Origin: CAZDKK01 sp964506245
GTDB taxonomy: Bacteria > Eisenbacteria > RBG-16-71-46 > CAIMUX01 > WJJG01
NCBI GenBank assembly: GCA_964506245.1
Contig: CAZDKK010000004.1
Span: 62,001 to 126,000, forward strand
Direction of reading: 5' to 3'
Length of the DNA stretch: 64,000 bases
The translations under genes and the position numbers were made by a program. The notes beneath the pieces were generated by a model. The model saw nothing but the letters and a program-made list of their open reading frames with translations, had not been told where the DNA came from and did not search any database. This document shows, piece after piece, positions 9,501-17,146 of the stretch (its first letter is position 1; each line of letters begins with the position of its first letter).

Positions 9501-9910
9501 ACCTCGAGCCCGAGCTGACGCCGCCGCAGGGCGTGGAGCGCATCGCCGGGGTCCGCGCCGGGCTCGAGCGCCGACTGCTCGACATCCTCCTCGAGCGCGT
9601 GCGCCGGCAGCCGTTCGCGAGCGAGGAGGAGCGTGAAGAGCGGCTGCGGAGCGTGCAGAACCGCGTGGTCGATCTGCTAGATTCGTGGCGCAAGGTCTTC
9701 GACGACTACCACAAGGACGGGGTGGAGCTGCAGTATCAGAAGTATGAGCTCAAGCAGCCCAAGCCCCTGCTGCGCGAGATGCTCGATCAGGAGTTCGAGA
9801 CGGAGCATCATCGGAAGTTCCGCGCCAATCGCTCCCTGCGCGACGTGGAACCGGAGGTGGACCTGTTCCTCAGTACGCTGACCGGCGTGCAGGTGGAGGA
9901 AGGCGAATGA
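6521..9910 (+). CDS. drmA: DrmA, DISARM helicase
   Basis: 1129-residue superfamily 2 helicase of the DISARM anti-phage system. Visible motifs in order are: Walker A FPTGGGKTEAYLG at about residue 429; a possible zinc knuckle NCPWCG...CTNFEC around 560-590; the DEAH-type box VIQDELHL at about 667; ASTATVRRA (motif III) at about 711; and SRVGRTDG (motif VI) at about 925. The first 100 residues are acidic. The GTG at 6521 is preceded by AAAGGA at about 8 bases. Its stop overlaps the drmB start (ATGA). In DISARM, DrmA and DrmB form the DNA-binding core that recognises invading DNA. The order drmA-drmB-drmC makes the call secure. Confidence 0.92.
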   Translation: MTPPRATSREIRDRLVAALRLSLVGPGASHPLAAEALPGWERPLNWYLTGFLIPSGTPPEKRADQDEDDDLSNEIPETSGLAEESTEERKAAKKGFFPSSMGLSFLVPKESRSLAVTVRWGDYHPGDVEGSDGKPVPVWQRTAREETIALELTGATEGARHAVPESGGLELHVVERPIVAAELAGHIAEGTRSVSAFLVNHRVPNPDHPDLGCIFQAETEVRSEQPLVPRPDLRGTQAGEWDELVTDLHYADTPEYATGHGVSADWEIVDGACHVIRTAWIPQAEVEKTATVDMPGVELSMDTLGALENGEAVSTALSPLVAAYRAWIEARRAETTALPQQRRETAEELLRQAGVAAARIEDGIATLSADADALDAFRVANRAVARALKKRLEIETPRWRAFQLAFLLLNLPGLADPSAPHRDTVDLLFFPTGGGKTEAYLGLAAFAMVLRRLRHRGDEGRAGAGVSVIMRYTLRLLTLDQLARAAGLVCALELEREEDPARYGAWPFEIGLWVGKAATPNIMGEKNDKRPDSARAKVHQFKANPTHKPSPIPLENCPWCGARFTADSFALMPNDDRPRELQVVCTNFECDFTRDRPLPIVAIDEPLYRRLPAFLIATVDKFASLPWAGKCGMLLGGADRHDDHGFYGAAESGRGRRLAAPLPPPDLVIQDELHLISGPLGTMAGLYEAAIEALCVREVGGRAVRPKIVASTATVRRAQDQIQALFARGVTQIFPPPGPDRRDSFFARTRAPSEVPARLYLGIAAQGRNPKVIMRRAWLALMGAAERAYRDHGGHENHENPADPYMTVLGYFNALRELGGARRILEEEVQNTLKSYGDRRRIGEQSGLFQDRRNFSEVVELTSRVSTAKVAEARRRLEAPFYNIQQRVDCAIATNMISVGLDIPRLGLMVVLGQPKTHAEYIQATSRVGRTDGKPGLVVTLLNIHKPRDRSHYERFRHYHETFYSAVEVGSVTPFSARALDRGFAGALVGLARHLEPELTPPQGVERIAGVRAGLERRLLDILLERVRRQPFASEEEREERLRSVQNRVVDLLDSWRKVFDDYHKDGVELQYQKYELKQPKPLLREMLDQEFETEHHRKFRANRSLRDVEPEVDLFLSTLTGVQVEEGE

Positions 9911-11700
9911 GCCGCAAGGCCCACGGGCAGATCCGTCAGGGGCAGGTGATCACGACCTACGGCCCGGGCGCCCTGATCGACCTGCCCCACCATTCCGCGC
10001 TCGTCGGCGGCCTCGACACGTGGCCCAAACCGGGCGACCTCAACGAGATCGTCGAGCCGCGACTGGCGCAGAAGCTCGCGGCCATGACGGGCATCGCCGA
10101 CCCGCGCCTCTATGCGCCTCCGGTATCTTCGACCGATCCCCGCGACAAGGCGCAGGGCATCGGCGCCTGGCGTTTCCCGGAGTGGTTCGTGGTGCAGGAT
10201 GAACCGCGGCGGGAGACCCGCGAACGCTCCCGTCGGCTGGTCCCCCGCAAGGCGCTGGACGAGAAGGGCCGCTTCGACGGACGCCCCGTGATCGCGACCC
10301 GCTTCGTGCGGGCCTGCCCCAGGGGCCACGTCGACGACCTGGACTGGCGCGGCTTCGTCCACGAACCCGGCGATGGGTGCAAGCGGCAGCTCTGGCTCGA
10401 CGAGCGTGGAACGAGCGGCGATCTCGCGGATCTCGTCGTGCGCTGCGAGTGCGGCCGGCAGCGCAGCCTCTACGAGGCGACCCAACTCGAGATGAATCCG
10501 CTCGGCACCTGCCGCGGCGCACGGCCCTGGCTCGGCCTCAACACCAACGAGGACTGCAAGCAGCCGAGCCGTCTGCTCATCCGCACCGCGTCCAACGCCT
10601 ACTTCCCGCAGGTCGTCAATGTGCTCTCCCTGCCCGATCGCGGGAGCGCGGTCGAGACGGCGGTGGCCGAGCTGTGGGACGACCTGCAGATCGTCGAGAC
10701 CCAGGCGGATCTCGCCTTCCTCAAGAAGAAGCCGAAGGTCTTGGATCGCCTGGCGCGGTTCACCGGTGACGAGGTGCTCGCAGCCGTCTCTGCCCGCAAG
10801 CACGGCGGCGGGTCCGATCGGCCGGTCAAGCAGGTCGAGCTCGACGCGCTCGTGGCCGCGCCCGAGGGCTTCGGCGACGACGTGCCGATCGATCCCGGCT
10901 TTCACGCCCGCCGTCTGCCGGACGCGTCCTGGCGCCGTTCGGAACGCAGCGCCGGCATCGAGGCGGTGATCCAGCTCCACCGGCTGCGCGAGGTGCTGGC
11001 CCTCGTCGGCTTCACGCGCCTGGAAGCGGAGATGCCCGACATCAACGGCGAGTACGAGAGCGACGTCGAGCGCGCCCAGCTCGCGATCGAACCGGCCTGG
11101 TTCCCGGCGGTCGAGAACCGCGGCGAGGGCATCTTCCTGCAGCTCCGGGCCGAGGCCGTCGAGCGCTGGCTCGGGCGGCCGGCGGTCAAGGATCGCCTCG
11201 AAGGCCTGCTCGGCGGCCACGCGCACTGGGCCAAGGATCGCAGGAGCCACCGCGAGTTCCCCGGCGGGCCGTACGTGCTCCTCCATACGCTGTCGCACCT
11301 GCTGCTCCAGTCGCTGTCGATGCGCTGCGGCTATCCGGCCAGCTCGATCCGCGAGCGGATCTACGTGGATCCGCAGGGCGGCCGCTACGGCATCCTCTTG
11401 TACACCGGCTCCCCGGACGCCGAGGGCACGCTCGGCGGGCTGGTCCAGCAGGCGCGCTGCCTGGAGGACCATCTCGCCCATGCCTGGCGAATGGCGGCCC
11501 TCTGCTCCAACGACCCGATCTGCGCCCAGCACATCCCCGGCAAGAGCATGGAAGGCCGCTGGCTCCATGGCGCCGCCTGCCACGGCTGCGCCCTGGTGGC
11601 CGAGACGAGCTGCGAGATGCGCAACGACTACCTCGACCGCGCGCTGGTCGTGCCGGTGCTCGGCGTGCGGGAGGCGGCGTTCTTCGAGGCCCTGACATGA
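9907..11700 (+). CDS. drmB: DrmB, DISARM DUF1998 protein
   Basis: 597-residue DISARM core protein that partners the DrmA helicase. The N terminus GQIRQGQVITTYGPGALIDL is typical of DrmB. Cysteine clusters that could bind zinc occur at CPRGH, CECGRQ and CRG in the first third, and again near the C terminus (CSNDPIC, CHGC, SCE). The DUF1998 signature LLHTLSHLLLQ lies at about residue 458. The start overlaps the drmA stop by four bases. Its own stop is the start of a short repeat-built reading frame that leads to drmC. No nuclease or helicase motif is seen, as expected for DrmB. Confidence 0.92.
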   Translation: MSRKAHGQIRQGQVITTYGPGALIDLPHHSALVGGLDTWPKPGDLNEIVEPRLAQKLAAMTGIADPRLYAPPVSSTDPRDKAQGIGAWRFPEWFVVQDEPRRETRERSRRLVPRKALDEKGRFDGRPVIATRFVRACPRGHVDDLDWRGFVHEPGDGCKRQLWLDERGTSGDLADLVVRCECGRQRSLYEATQLEMNPLGTCRGARPWLGLNTNEDCKQPSRLLIRTASNAYFPQVVNVLSLPDRGSAVETAVAELWDDLQIVETQADLAFLKKKPKVLDRLARFTGDEVLAAVSARKHGGGSDRPVKQVELDALVAAPEGFGDDVPIDPGFHARRLPDASWRRSERSAGIEAVIQLHRLREVLALVGFTRLEAEMPDINGEYESDVERAQLAIEPAWFPAVENRGEGIFLQLRAEAVERWLGRPAVKDRLEGLLGGHAHWAKDRRSHREFPGGPYVLLHTLSHLLLQSLSMRCGYPASSIRERIYVDPQGGRYGILLYTGSPDAEGTLGGLVQQARCLEDHLAHAWRMAALCSNDPICAQHIPGKSMEGRWLHGAACHGCALVAETSCEMRNDYLDRALVVPVLGVREAAFFEALT

Positions 11701-11747
11701 TGAGGCTCGCCATGATGAGGCTCTCGCATGATGAGGTCCTGCCATGA
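11696..11747 (+). repeat. tandem 15-16-bp repeat forming a 16-codon linker frame between drmB and drmC
   Basis: CATGATGAGG occurs at 11696, 11711 and 11727, and a partial CATGATC at 11743 contains the drmC start. A 16-codon frame runs from the ATG at 11697, which overlaps the drmB stop (ATGA), to the TGA at 11745-11747, which overlaps the drmC start (ATGA). Each unit carries a GAGG that could serve as a ribosome binding site. The arrangement suggests stepwise termination-reinitiation coupling. Confidence 0.7.
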
Positions 11748-12526
11748 TCGACGGACTCCTCAGCATGCCCGCGCACCTGCGGGAACGCCTCGCGGGCGCC
11801 CTCGAGTCGGGCTGTCTGCAGGCGCCCGTGACGACGGCGGCGCTGCGGTCGACGCTCGGCAATGCGGGAGGGCTCGAAGCGGTCGCCGCGGGACTGGCCG
11901 AGCTCGAGCGACTCGGCATCACCGGACAGGCCGCGGGTGCGTGGCTGCGCACGGTTTCGCAGGCGACCTCGCGTGCGCCGCAGGTGGATCTGGTGTGGTC
12001 AGGGCCCGAGGTGCCGGGCCTGCACGCGCGCGACACGCGCCGCGTCTATGAAGAGCTGCTCGGGTCGGCGCGGCGGTCCCTGTGGGTCAGCACCTACGCG
12101 TTCTTCGATGGGCCCAGGGCATTCGAGGTTCTCTCCCGGCACATGGACCGAACGCCCGGGCTCGAAGTGACCCTGCTGCTCAACATCCAGCGCGCCCGCG
12201 GGGACACGACCGCGGCGGACCAGCTCGTCCGCAAGTTCGCCGACCGGCTGTGGAAGTGCGAGTGGCCCGGCTCGACGCGGCCGCGCGTCTTCTACGATCC
12301 GCGCGCGCTCGAGCCGGACGGGCCGGGTGGGGTTCTGCATGCGAAGGCGGTCGTGGCGGATGAGGAGGCGGTGTTCGTGACCTCCGCGAACCTGACCGAG
12401 GCGGCGTGGGATCGGAACATCGAGGCGGGATTGCTGACGCGGGATCGCGGGTTGGCGGGGAGTCTGGTGGTGCACTTTCGGGGGTTGATCGACCGGGGGT
12501 TGGTCCGGGGGGTGCCTGGGGAGTAG
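11744..12526 (+). CDS. drmC: DrmC, DISARM phospholipase D-like protein
   Basis: 260-residue protein with one phospholipase D (HxK) motif near residues 198-225: HAKAVVADEE followed by FVTSANLTEAAWDRN. This is the PLD/nuclease-type active site that works as a dimer. An upstream YEELLGSARRSLWVSTY segment at about residue 100 is the usual N-terminal strand-helix of the fold. The first 80 residues are helical. DrmC is the third core gene of DISARM and is dispensable in some systems. The ATG at 11744 overlaps the linker frame from drmB. No methyltransferase gene (drmMI or drmMII), drmD or drmE follows within the window. Confidence 0.9.
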   Translation: MIDGLLSMPAHLRERLAGALESGCLQAPVTTAALRSTLGNAGGLEAVAAGLAELERLGITGQAAGAWLRTVSQATSRAPQVDLVWSGPEVPGLHARDTRRVYEELLGSARRSLWVSTYAFFDGPRAFEVLSRHMDRTPGLEVTLLLNIQRARGDTTAADQLVRKFADRLWKCEWPGSTRPRVFYDPRALEPDGPGGVLHAKAVVADEEAVFVTSANLTEAAWDRNIEAGLLTRDRGLAGSLVVHFRGLIDRGLVRGVPGE

Positions 12527-12856
12527 AGGGGATTCGACGGCGGTAGCCCGGGAATGCACTCGGAGGTGCAAGGCTTCCGAGAAGGGGGGCGACGTGCTTC
12601 CCAATATGGTGCGCCCACCGGGGAACCTGCCTGGTCTCTATCATGCTAGGTGGAGGATGGGCTGGGTCAGCCATCGAAGAGCCGGCAGGGCAACCAGCAG
12701 GTTCTGAACCCACGGCGCGGGCGGCTATCCTAGCCCCTGCCAGGGCCGGAGCCTTGAAGTCCAACTGCGGGTTACATATCATATGACCCGCAAGGTGGAG
12801 CGCCCGACCGCCGACTCCGCAGGGGGCGGATGACGCGTCGGTTTCGCTGAGACCTC
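12527..12856. other. 330-bp gap after drmC
   Basis: No gene seen. The stretch presumably holds the drmC terminator region and the promoter of the gene at 12857, neither of which I could delimit. Confidence 0.4.
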
Positions 12857-13888
12857 ATGACTCCCCACCGGCAGAAACTGATCGAGCAGGTCTCCACCCG
12901 TCGGGCCCATCGTCGAGGTCTCGAAACCGGGAGGTGCAGAACGAAGACCCACCGAGTCAGGCTTTGCGGCCAAGAGATCCATGGGACCACCGTCGACGCA
13001 CGCCTCCTGCGGGTGGTGCTGGGCCTAGTGATCGAGGGAAGTGAACGCGCGGTTCGGCTTCGCACGCAAGGCCGCAGCGCGGCTCGGGGGACGAAGCCTC
13101 GGTGGATCGAGGCGGCCTCCGACTTCTCGGTGCGCATTCTGGAAGGATCGACACTTCTCGAAATCGACGCGCCCAGTTTGGTCGAGGCCGACCCTGAAGC
13201 GTTCGCCCAGGCAAGCCTGTTCGCCGACATCGATCCAACCAACACAAGCTTCCACTATTTCTCCGAGAGCCTGGCGGCTGCATCGGAAGGAGAGTCGACG
13301 GAAAGGGCCAATCTCTACGACAAGGAGTTCCTGCTCTTCCTGCGCGGATTCGATATCGTCTTAGGCCGCGGAGTGACCAGCGTCGAGATCGACAGTGACA
13401 ACTGCGCTGACTCGGGCGAGGGCGTACGCGTGGTGCGAGACAGCACTGCGAGGTTTGCGGAGTTGGCCTCGCGTATCCCCGAGGCCCAGCAGGTACGCCT
13501 GGCTGGCAAGCTCGACCAGATCCGTGACAGCGACGGTGCGCTGCTGCTCCTGCTTCCGGAGTCCGGTGAGAAGGTCAGGGGGATCGCGAGACAGGAGCAG
13601 ACGGAGGAGCTCCGGAGATTCTGGGGTAAGCCTGTCATGGTCTCCGGGAGAGCTCACTTCAATGTCGCTGGGGGCGTCCAGCGGATCGAGGTTGATCAGA
13701 TCTCCCCCGCGAGCGACGAAGATATGAAACTCTGGGCCAGGATCCCGAAGCCCCTCTTCCGAAGTCACCAGCCGATGGAGTACCGCAGTCCACAAGGTCC
13801 TAGATCTGGCGTCAATGCGATCATCGGGCAATGGCCGGGCGATGAGAGCGACGAGGACATCGACGCCCTCCTGGAGCAGCTTTCTTGA
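12857..13888 (+). CDS. unknown protein paired with a PIN-domain gene
   Basis: 343-residue soluble protein that I do not recognise. It is acidic in the C-terminal third (DESDEDIDALLEQLS at the end) and has two segments of alternating hydrophobic pattern suggesting beta structure at about 80-100 and 255-280. Its stop overlaps the TTG start of a PIN-domain frame, so the pair is translationally coupled as in toxin-antitoxin operons. It is much larger than a classical VapB antitoxin. A role as the partner of the PIN protein is inferred from position only. The upstream ribosome site is weak (GAGA). It lies at the end of the defence island, directly downstream of DISARM. Confidence 0.6.
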   Translation: MTPHRQKLIEQVSTRRAHRRGLETGRCRTKTHRVRLCGQEIHGTTVDARLLRVVLGLVIEGSERAVRLRTQGRSAARGTKPRWIEAASDFSVRILEGSTLLEIDAPSLVEADPEAFAQASLFADIDPTNTSFHYFSESLAAASEGESTERANLYDKEFLLFLRGFDIVLGRGVTSVEIDSDNCADSGEGVRVVRDSTARFAELASRIPEAQQVRLAGKLDQIRDSDGALLLLLPESGEKVRGIARQEQTEELRRFWGKPVMVSGRAHFNVAGGVQRIEVDQISPASDEDMKLWARIPKPLFRSHQPMEYRSPQGPRSGVNAIIGQWPGDESDEDIDALLEQLS

Positions 13889-14236
13889 ATTCCCGAACCG
13901 CGCTCATTCTTCTGGATACGAATGTGCTGGTGCATCTGATCAGGAACAGCACCGTCGGACAGCGGGTGACGGCTGACCACGCCTTGCGTGATCGTGAACC
14001 TCGAGCTGGGGGAGATAGCCGAACGCTACGGGGAGATCGCTCACCACTGTGAGCGGGTCATGAAGCCGGCCAGGAAGATGGGTCAGAACGACATGTGGAT
14101 TGCGGCAACCGCGTCGGTATTGGGAGCCGGCTTGGTGACGACGGACAGTGACTTCGACCACCTAGCTACGACCTTCGTCGATTTGGTGAGCATCGACGCG
14201 CGAACGGGCGAAACGAAGACTGCCACTTCGTCGTGA
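13885..14236 (+). pseudogene. broken PIN-domain (VapC-like) toxin gene
   Basis: Two halves of a VapC-type PIN RNase in different frames. The first half, from the TTG at 13885, reads ILLDTNVLVHLI, with the first catalytic Asp, through TADHALRDRE. It then runs into non-homologous sequence. The second half, in the frame of 13988, reads LGEIAERYGEI...NDMWIAATASV...TTDSDFDHL, carrying the later Asp residues. About 30-40 residues between them, which normally include the conserved acidic residue after the first helices, are absent. A deletion with a frameshift is the simplest reading, so no active toxin is expected. The gene partner at 12857 is intact. Confidence 0.7.
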
Positions 14237-14252
14237 ACCCGCCCCCGCCTAA

Positions 14253-14408
14253 TGCCCAACGACCAGCCCCAGGATCTGCCGCACGATCCAGGCGAGCAGC
14301 CACACTCCGAGGAGCACCAGCACCAGGTCGATCACGATGCCCAGCATCCGGGACGTGGGCGAGCCGGGTCTGCGACCCATCAGCTTGTCGGCCGCCAGCC
14401 CGCGCAGC
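14253..14408 (-). repeat. 156-bp duplicated kinase tail, copy 1
   Basis: About 97% identical (four or so differences) to 17151-17306, which encodes the C-terminal membrane anchor of the kinase at 17147-18289. Here the copy is fused in frame to an integrase remnant. Confidence 0.9.
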
Positions 14409-14923
14409 CAGGCCCAGACGTCCCTGAAGTGGTTTCGAATGAAGGCGCGCCAGGTCTGATCGCCACGGGGCGTTCGATCACGAGGGACCATGTAGCGGCG
14501 GATCGTGCTCGCCGAGTGGTGGATCGCGAACCTGGCCGCAAACTCCTCGGCGATCTTGTCCTCGCCCCACTCGGGATGGTCGCTGGAGATACGCCGGATG
14601 AAGGTGATGTGCTCCTGAGCGATGCGGGGTCTTCCGAGCGGCTGACTTCTTGACTGGCGACGCCAGAACATCTGGAAACCCTTTCGGTGCCAGCCGATCA
14701 CGGTAGCGGGCTTGACGATGACGAGCGGGCGCGTCCAGTCGGGCGAGAGCCTTCGGAGGGCTACCCAGAAGAGGCGATCCCCGGTCCGGAGGCGGGCGCG
14801 CTCCGAGGTTCAGAGGTAGGCGGCCAACTGCTGGTGCAGAGCGGCGTTCTCGAGGGCCAAGCTGGCCCGGGACATCAGGGCTGCCCGGATGGTGGCGAGA
14901 AGAGATAGAATGAGTGTGCGCAT
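14253..14923 (-). pseudogene. integrase-core transposase remnant fused to a kinase membrane tail
   Basis: From the ATG at 14923 the minus strand reads an integrase-family transposase N-terminal region (SRASLALENAALHQQL, then DRLFWVALRRLSPDW, VIGWHRKGFQMFWRR, HPEWGEDKIAEEF and STIRRYM). A TGA interrupts it after AAYL. Just before the catalytic rve domain, at about 14408, the transposase sequence stops. The frame continues into GLAADKLMGRR and a hydrophobic anchor that duplicates the kinase C terminus at 17151-17306. A shorter intact frame from an ATG at 14701 would encode a 150-residue chimera. The element is a broken mobile gene, and the catalytic domain is missing. Confidence 0.8.
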
Positions 14924-15049
14924 GGGGTCAGATGGTAGCACGACTGGGAGAACCGGCATCCCGGGCGCACGTACCGAGTTTTCGCGGAGGACGACCCCAT
15001 CCTCTTCCCTGACACAAGAAACGATACGTCACCCATGTCAGCTTCCTTC

Positions 15050-15078
15050 TTGACAGCGAACAGCGAGCCTGCTACCGT
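15050..15078 (+). promoter_or_regulatory. candidate sigma70 promoter of the esterase gene
   Basis: TTGACA at 15050-15055, a 17-base spacer, then TACCGT at 15073-15078 (3 of 6 matches to the -10 consensus). It lies 75 bases before the ATG at 15153. The -35 is perfect and the -10 weak. Confidence 0.4.
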
Positions 15079-15152
15079 CCCGGTCTGTCGATCTGACTCT
15101 CTTCTGTCCAGTGCACAGCTCACGTGTCTGAGTCCGAAAGGAGGGTGTGACC

Positions 15153-16322
15153 ATGTTGCGCACGTCCTTGATTCTCCCTGTGGTCTGTATGGTTCTGCTC
15201 GTTTCGCTCTCGGGATGTTCTCCGGAAAGATCGTCGGTGATGCCCGATGCTTCTCCCGGAGTGCCAGTGATCGCCCTGCCTCAAGAGTCCGCGGAGGGAA
15301 CGGTCGGTGGCGCCTCCTACGTCATGTACAAGCCGGATCCATGGAATGGCGATCTGGTCCTGATCGCCCATGGCCTGAAGAGCCCCTACGATCCCGCCGA
15401 ACCGCAGTTGCCGGAGGAAGGGTTCGAGATCCTTGACGGGTTGCTGCAGATGGGCTATGGCGTGGCCATCACCAGCTTCAGAGAGGCCGGGTGGGTGGTA
15501 AAGGAGGGAATGATCGCGACCCACCAGCTTCGTGGCATCTTTGCCGGGCGGTTCGGCCAACAACCCCATGAAACCTTCCTCATCGGATACTCCATGGGGG
15601 GGCTGATCGCGGTGGCGCTGACGGAGAAGTATCCCCATACCTATGCAGGAACGCTCTCGATCTCCGGGGCGGTCGGCGGCAGCGAGTTCCTGATCGACTA
15701 CATCTTCGGAATTCGCGCGCTCTTCGATTACTACTATCCCGGCGTCCTGCCGGGTACGGTCTTGAATACGCCGGTAGGGACGGATATCGAGGAGGCCTCC
15801 AACGCCGCCTTTGGGGCGATGCTTTCCAATCCGGGACCTGCGCTGGAGCTGGCCTCCGTGGATCAGCTGCACATCGACGGCTATAGCGCCGAAGAAATGC
15901 TCACCATGATCTACGTCGGCATTTACGTGCAGTTGAACACGGCCAATGACTTTTACGACCGGGCCTCCGGGTCCTGCTTTTTTGACAACCATGACGTCTG
16001 GTACACTGGGACCGCCAACGACGCGGCCTTGAACGCCGGGGTGGAGCGCTTCACCATGACGCAGCAGGCGCGCAACTACTACACCCACTACTATGAACCA
16101 ACCGGCGAGCTGCAGCGACCCGTGCTGATGTTGCACCAGTCCCGAGACTACATCGTGCCGCTGGCCACGATTGAGCACTACTCGGCAGTGGTCGCCGCCG
16201 CCGGCCACGCGGATCTCCTGCGGCAGACGATCATCGACGGGTTCGGGCATATCGATCAGCCTGTCGAGGACAAGTTGTCCGCTTTCCAGGAACTCGTGGA
16301 GTGGGCGAATAGCATGCAGTGA
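15153..16322 (+). CDS. secreted alpha/beta-hydrolase lipoprotein
   Basis: 389-residue predicted lipoprotein with a hydrophobic signal sequence and the lipobox LSGC, so Cys24 or thereabouts would be lipidated. The mature part is an alpha/beta hydrolase. LVLIAHG is the oxyanion strand, GYSMGG the nucleophile elbow, HQSRDYIVP carries the acid and GFGHID the catalytic His near the C terminus. Esterase or peptidase activity is likely, but the substrate is unknown. The ATG at 15153 has AAGGAGG at 8 bases; an in-frame GTG at 15147 is too close to that site. It is a single gene flanked by mobile-element debris, which suggests transfer. Confidence 0.8.
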   Translation: MLRTSLILPVVCMVLLVSLSGCSPERSSVMPDASPGVPVIALPQESAEGTVGGASYVMYKPDPWNGDLVLIAHGLKSPYDPAEPQLPEEGFEILDGLLQMGYGVAITSFREAGWVVKEGMIATHQLRGIFAGRFGQQPHETFLIGYSMGGLIAVALTEKYPHTYAGTLSISGAVGGSEFLIDYIFGIRALFDYYYPGVLPGTVLNTPVGTDIEEASNAAFGAMLSNPGPALELASVDQLHIDGYSAEEMLTMIYVGIYVQLNTANDFYDRASGSCFFDNHDVWYTGTANDAALNAGVERFTMTQQARNYYTHYYEPTGELQRPVLMLHQSRDYIVPLATIEHYSAVVAAAGHADLLRQTIIDGFGHIDQPVEDKLSAFQELVEWANSMQ

Positions 16323-16753
16323 TCGGAGGATGACGATCGGCCGAGGTTCCCGCCGATAGGCGACGCGCAACCTCGGCCCGTCAATCCGGCCGATCGGCGG
16401 CTTGTCCGTGCCGGAAACCGTAGTCCGCGAAGACCTCATCCCCGCGCCGCGCGGAGCGGGTCATGGCCTGCCGAGGCTGGTATCGAGTGGCGGATGCCGA
16501 GTGTGTCTACAGAGGGGCATGGCGTCCGGGGCATGGAAGGGGGGGCAGCGGCAGAGAGGGGTTCGAAGACTGCCCTGTTCGGGGAGGCATGAAGGACTCG
16601 AACCAGGATGTCGCGGCCGCCCAACAGCATGCAGCTGACGGCGCTGCGCGCTGGTGACGCGCGTCGTGTGTGCCAGGCATGGCCCAGAGCGAGCGGGGTG
16701 GAAGTCCCCGGCGGCAGGTGACCGCGCAGCCCTCCCTCCGCAGGCGGGGTGTG
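16323..16753. other. gap with a possible group II intron 5' fragment (about 16664-16760)
   Basis: No gene seen. From about 16667 the plus strand reads GTGTGCCAGGCATGG, then GGGGTGGAAGTCCCC, two segments in the order and spacing typical of the 5' end of domain I of bacterial group II introns. No reverse transcriptase or domain V is visible, so at most a truncated piece is present. Confidence 0.35.
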
Positions 16754-16990
16754 CTACACAAACCCGGCGTGTGCGCGCGGAACGTCCGTAACGCCTCGCC
16801 GTGCCCCGTGGGGCGTTTCAGAGACGGAGCGCGGCGAGGAGTCACCGATCTTCCGCTGCCAGCGCTGGAAGCTCCCGAGGTGAATCTGCTCGCGCTGGCA
16901 GAACGCTTCCGGACTCAGCCCGCTGCTGCTGCAACGGTTCAGAACCTCCGCCCACTCGGCTTGCGACCGATGAACTCGGCCGTTCGACAT
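16754..16990 (-). pseudogene. IS66 TnpA-like remnant
   Basis: A short minus-strand frame reads HRSQAEWAEVLNRCSSSGLS and then PEAFCQREQIHLGSFQRWQ, the pattern of the small IS66-family accessory protein TnpA (a helix-turn-helix protein). The C-terminal 25 residues are not recognisable, and neither TnpB nor the IS66 transposase follows. This makes it a leftover of an insertion sequence. Confidence 0.55.
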
Positions 16991-17146
16991 GACTCGCATC
17001 TGGCCCTCCCGGATGCCGACAGGCAGCCACTGGACAACACGCTGCGTTCGATGACCGTTGTAGCTCAGGCGGCATGCGGCTGGGAGGCTCCGAGGCATGA
17101 CCGGTTACGGGCAGCCGCAGGAAGTAGCCCTATCTAGGATCCCCCC

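Noticed and set aside
6473..9502. 1009-codon minus-strand frame opposite drmA
   Set aside because: Mirror of high-GC coding sequence; rich in His, Arg and Gly without motifs, while the plus strand carries all helicase motifs.
9808..12036. 742-codon minus-strand frame opposite drmB and drmC
   Set aside because: Antisense frame produced by codon bias; low-complexity composition.
12551..12566. TGCAC-N6-GTGCA near drmC
   Set aside because: The spacer is 6, not 7, and it stands alone, so it is not counted with the NtrC-like dyads.
16585..16640. tRNA-like GGTTCGAGTCC on the minus strand
   Set aside because: The flanking bases do not pair into a T-stem and no acceptor or anticodon arm can be built.
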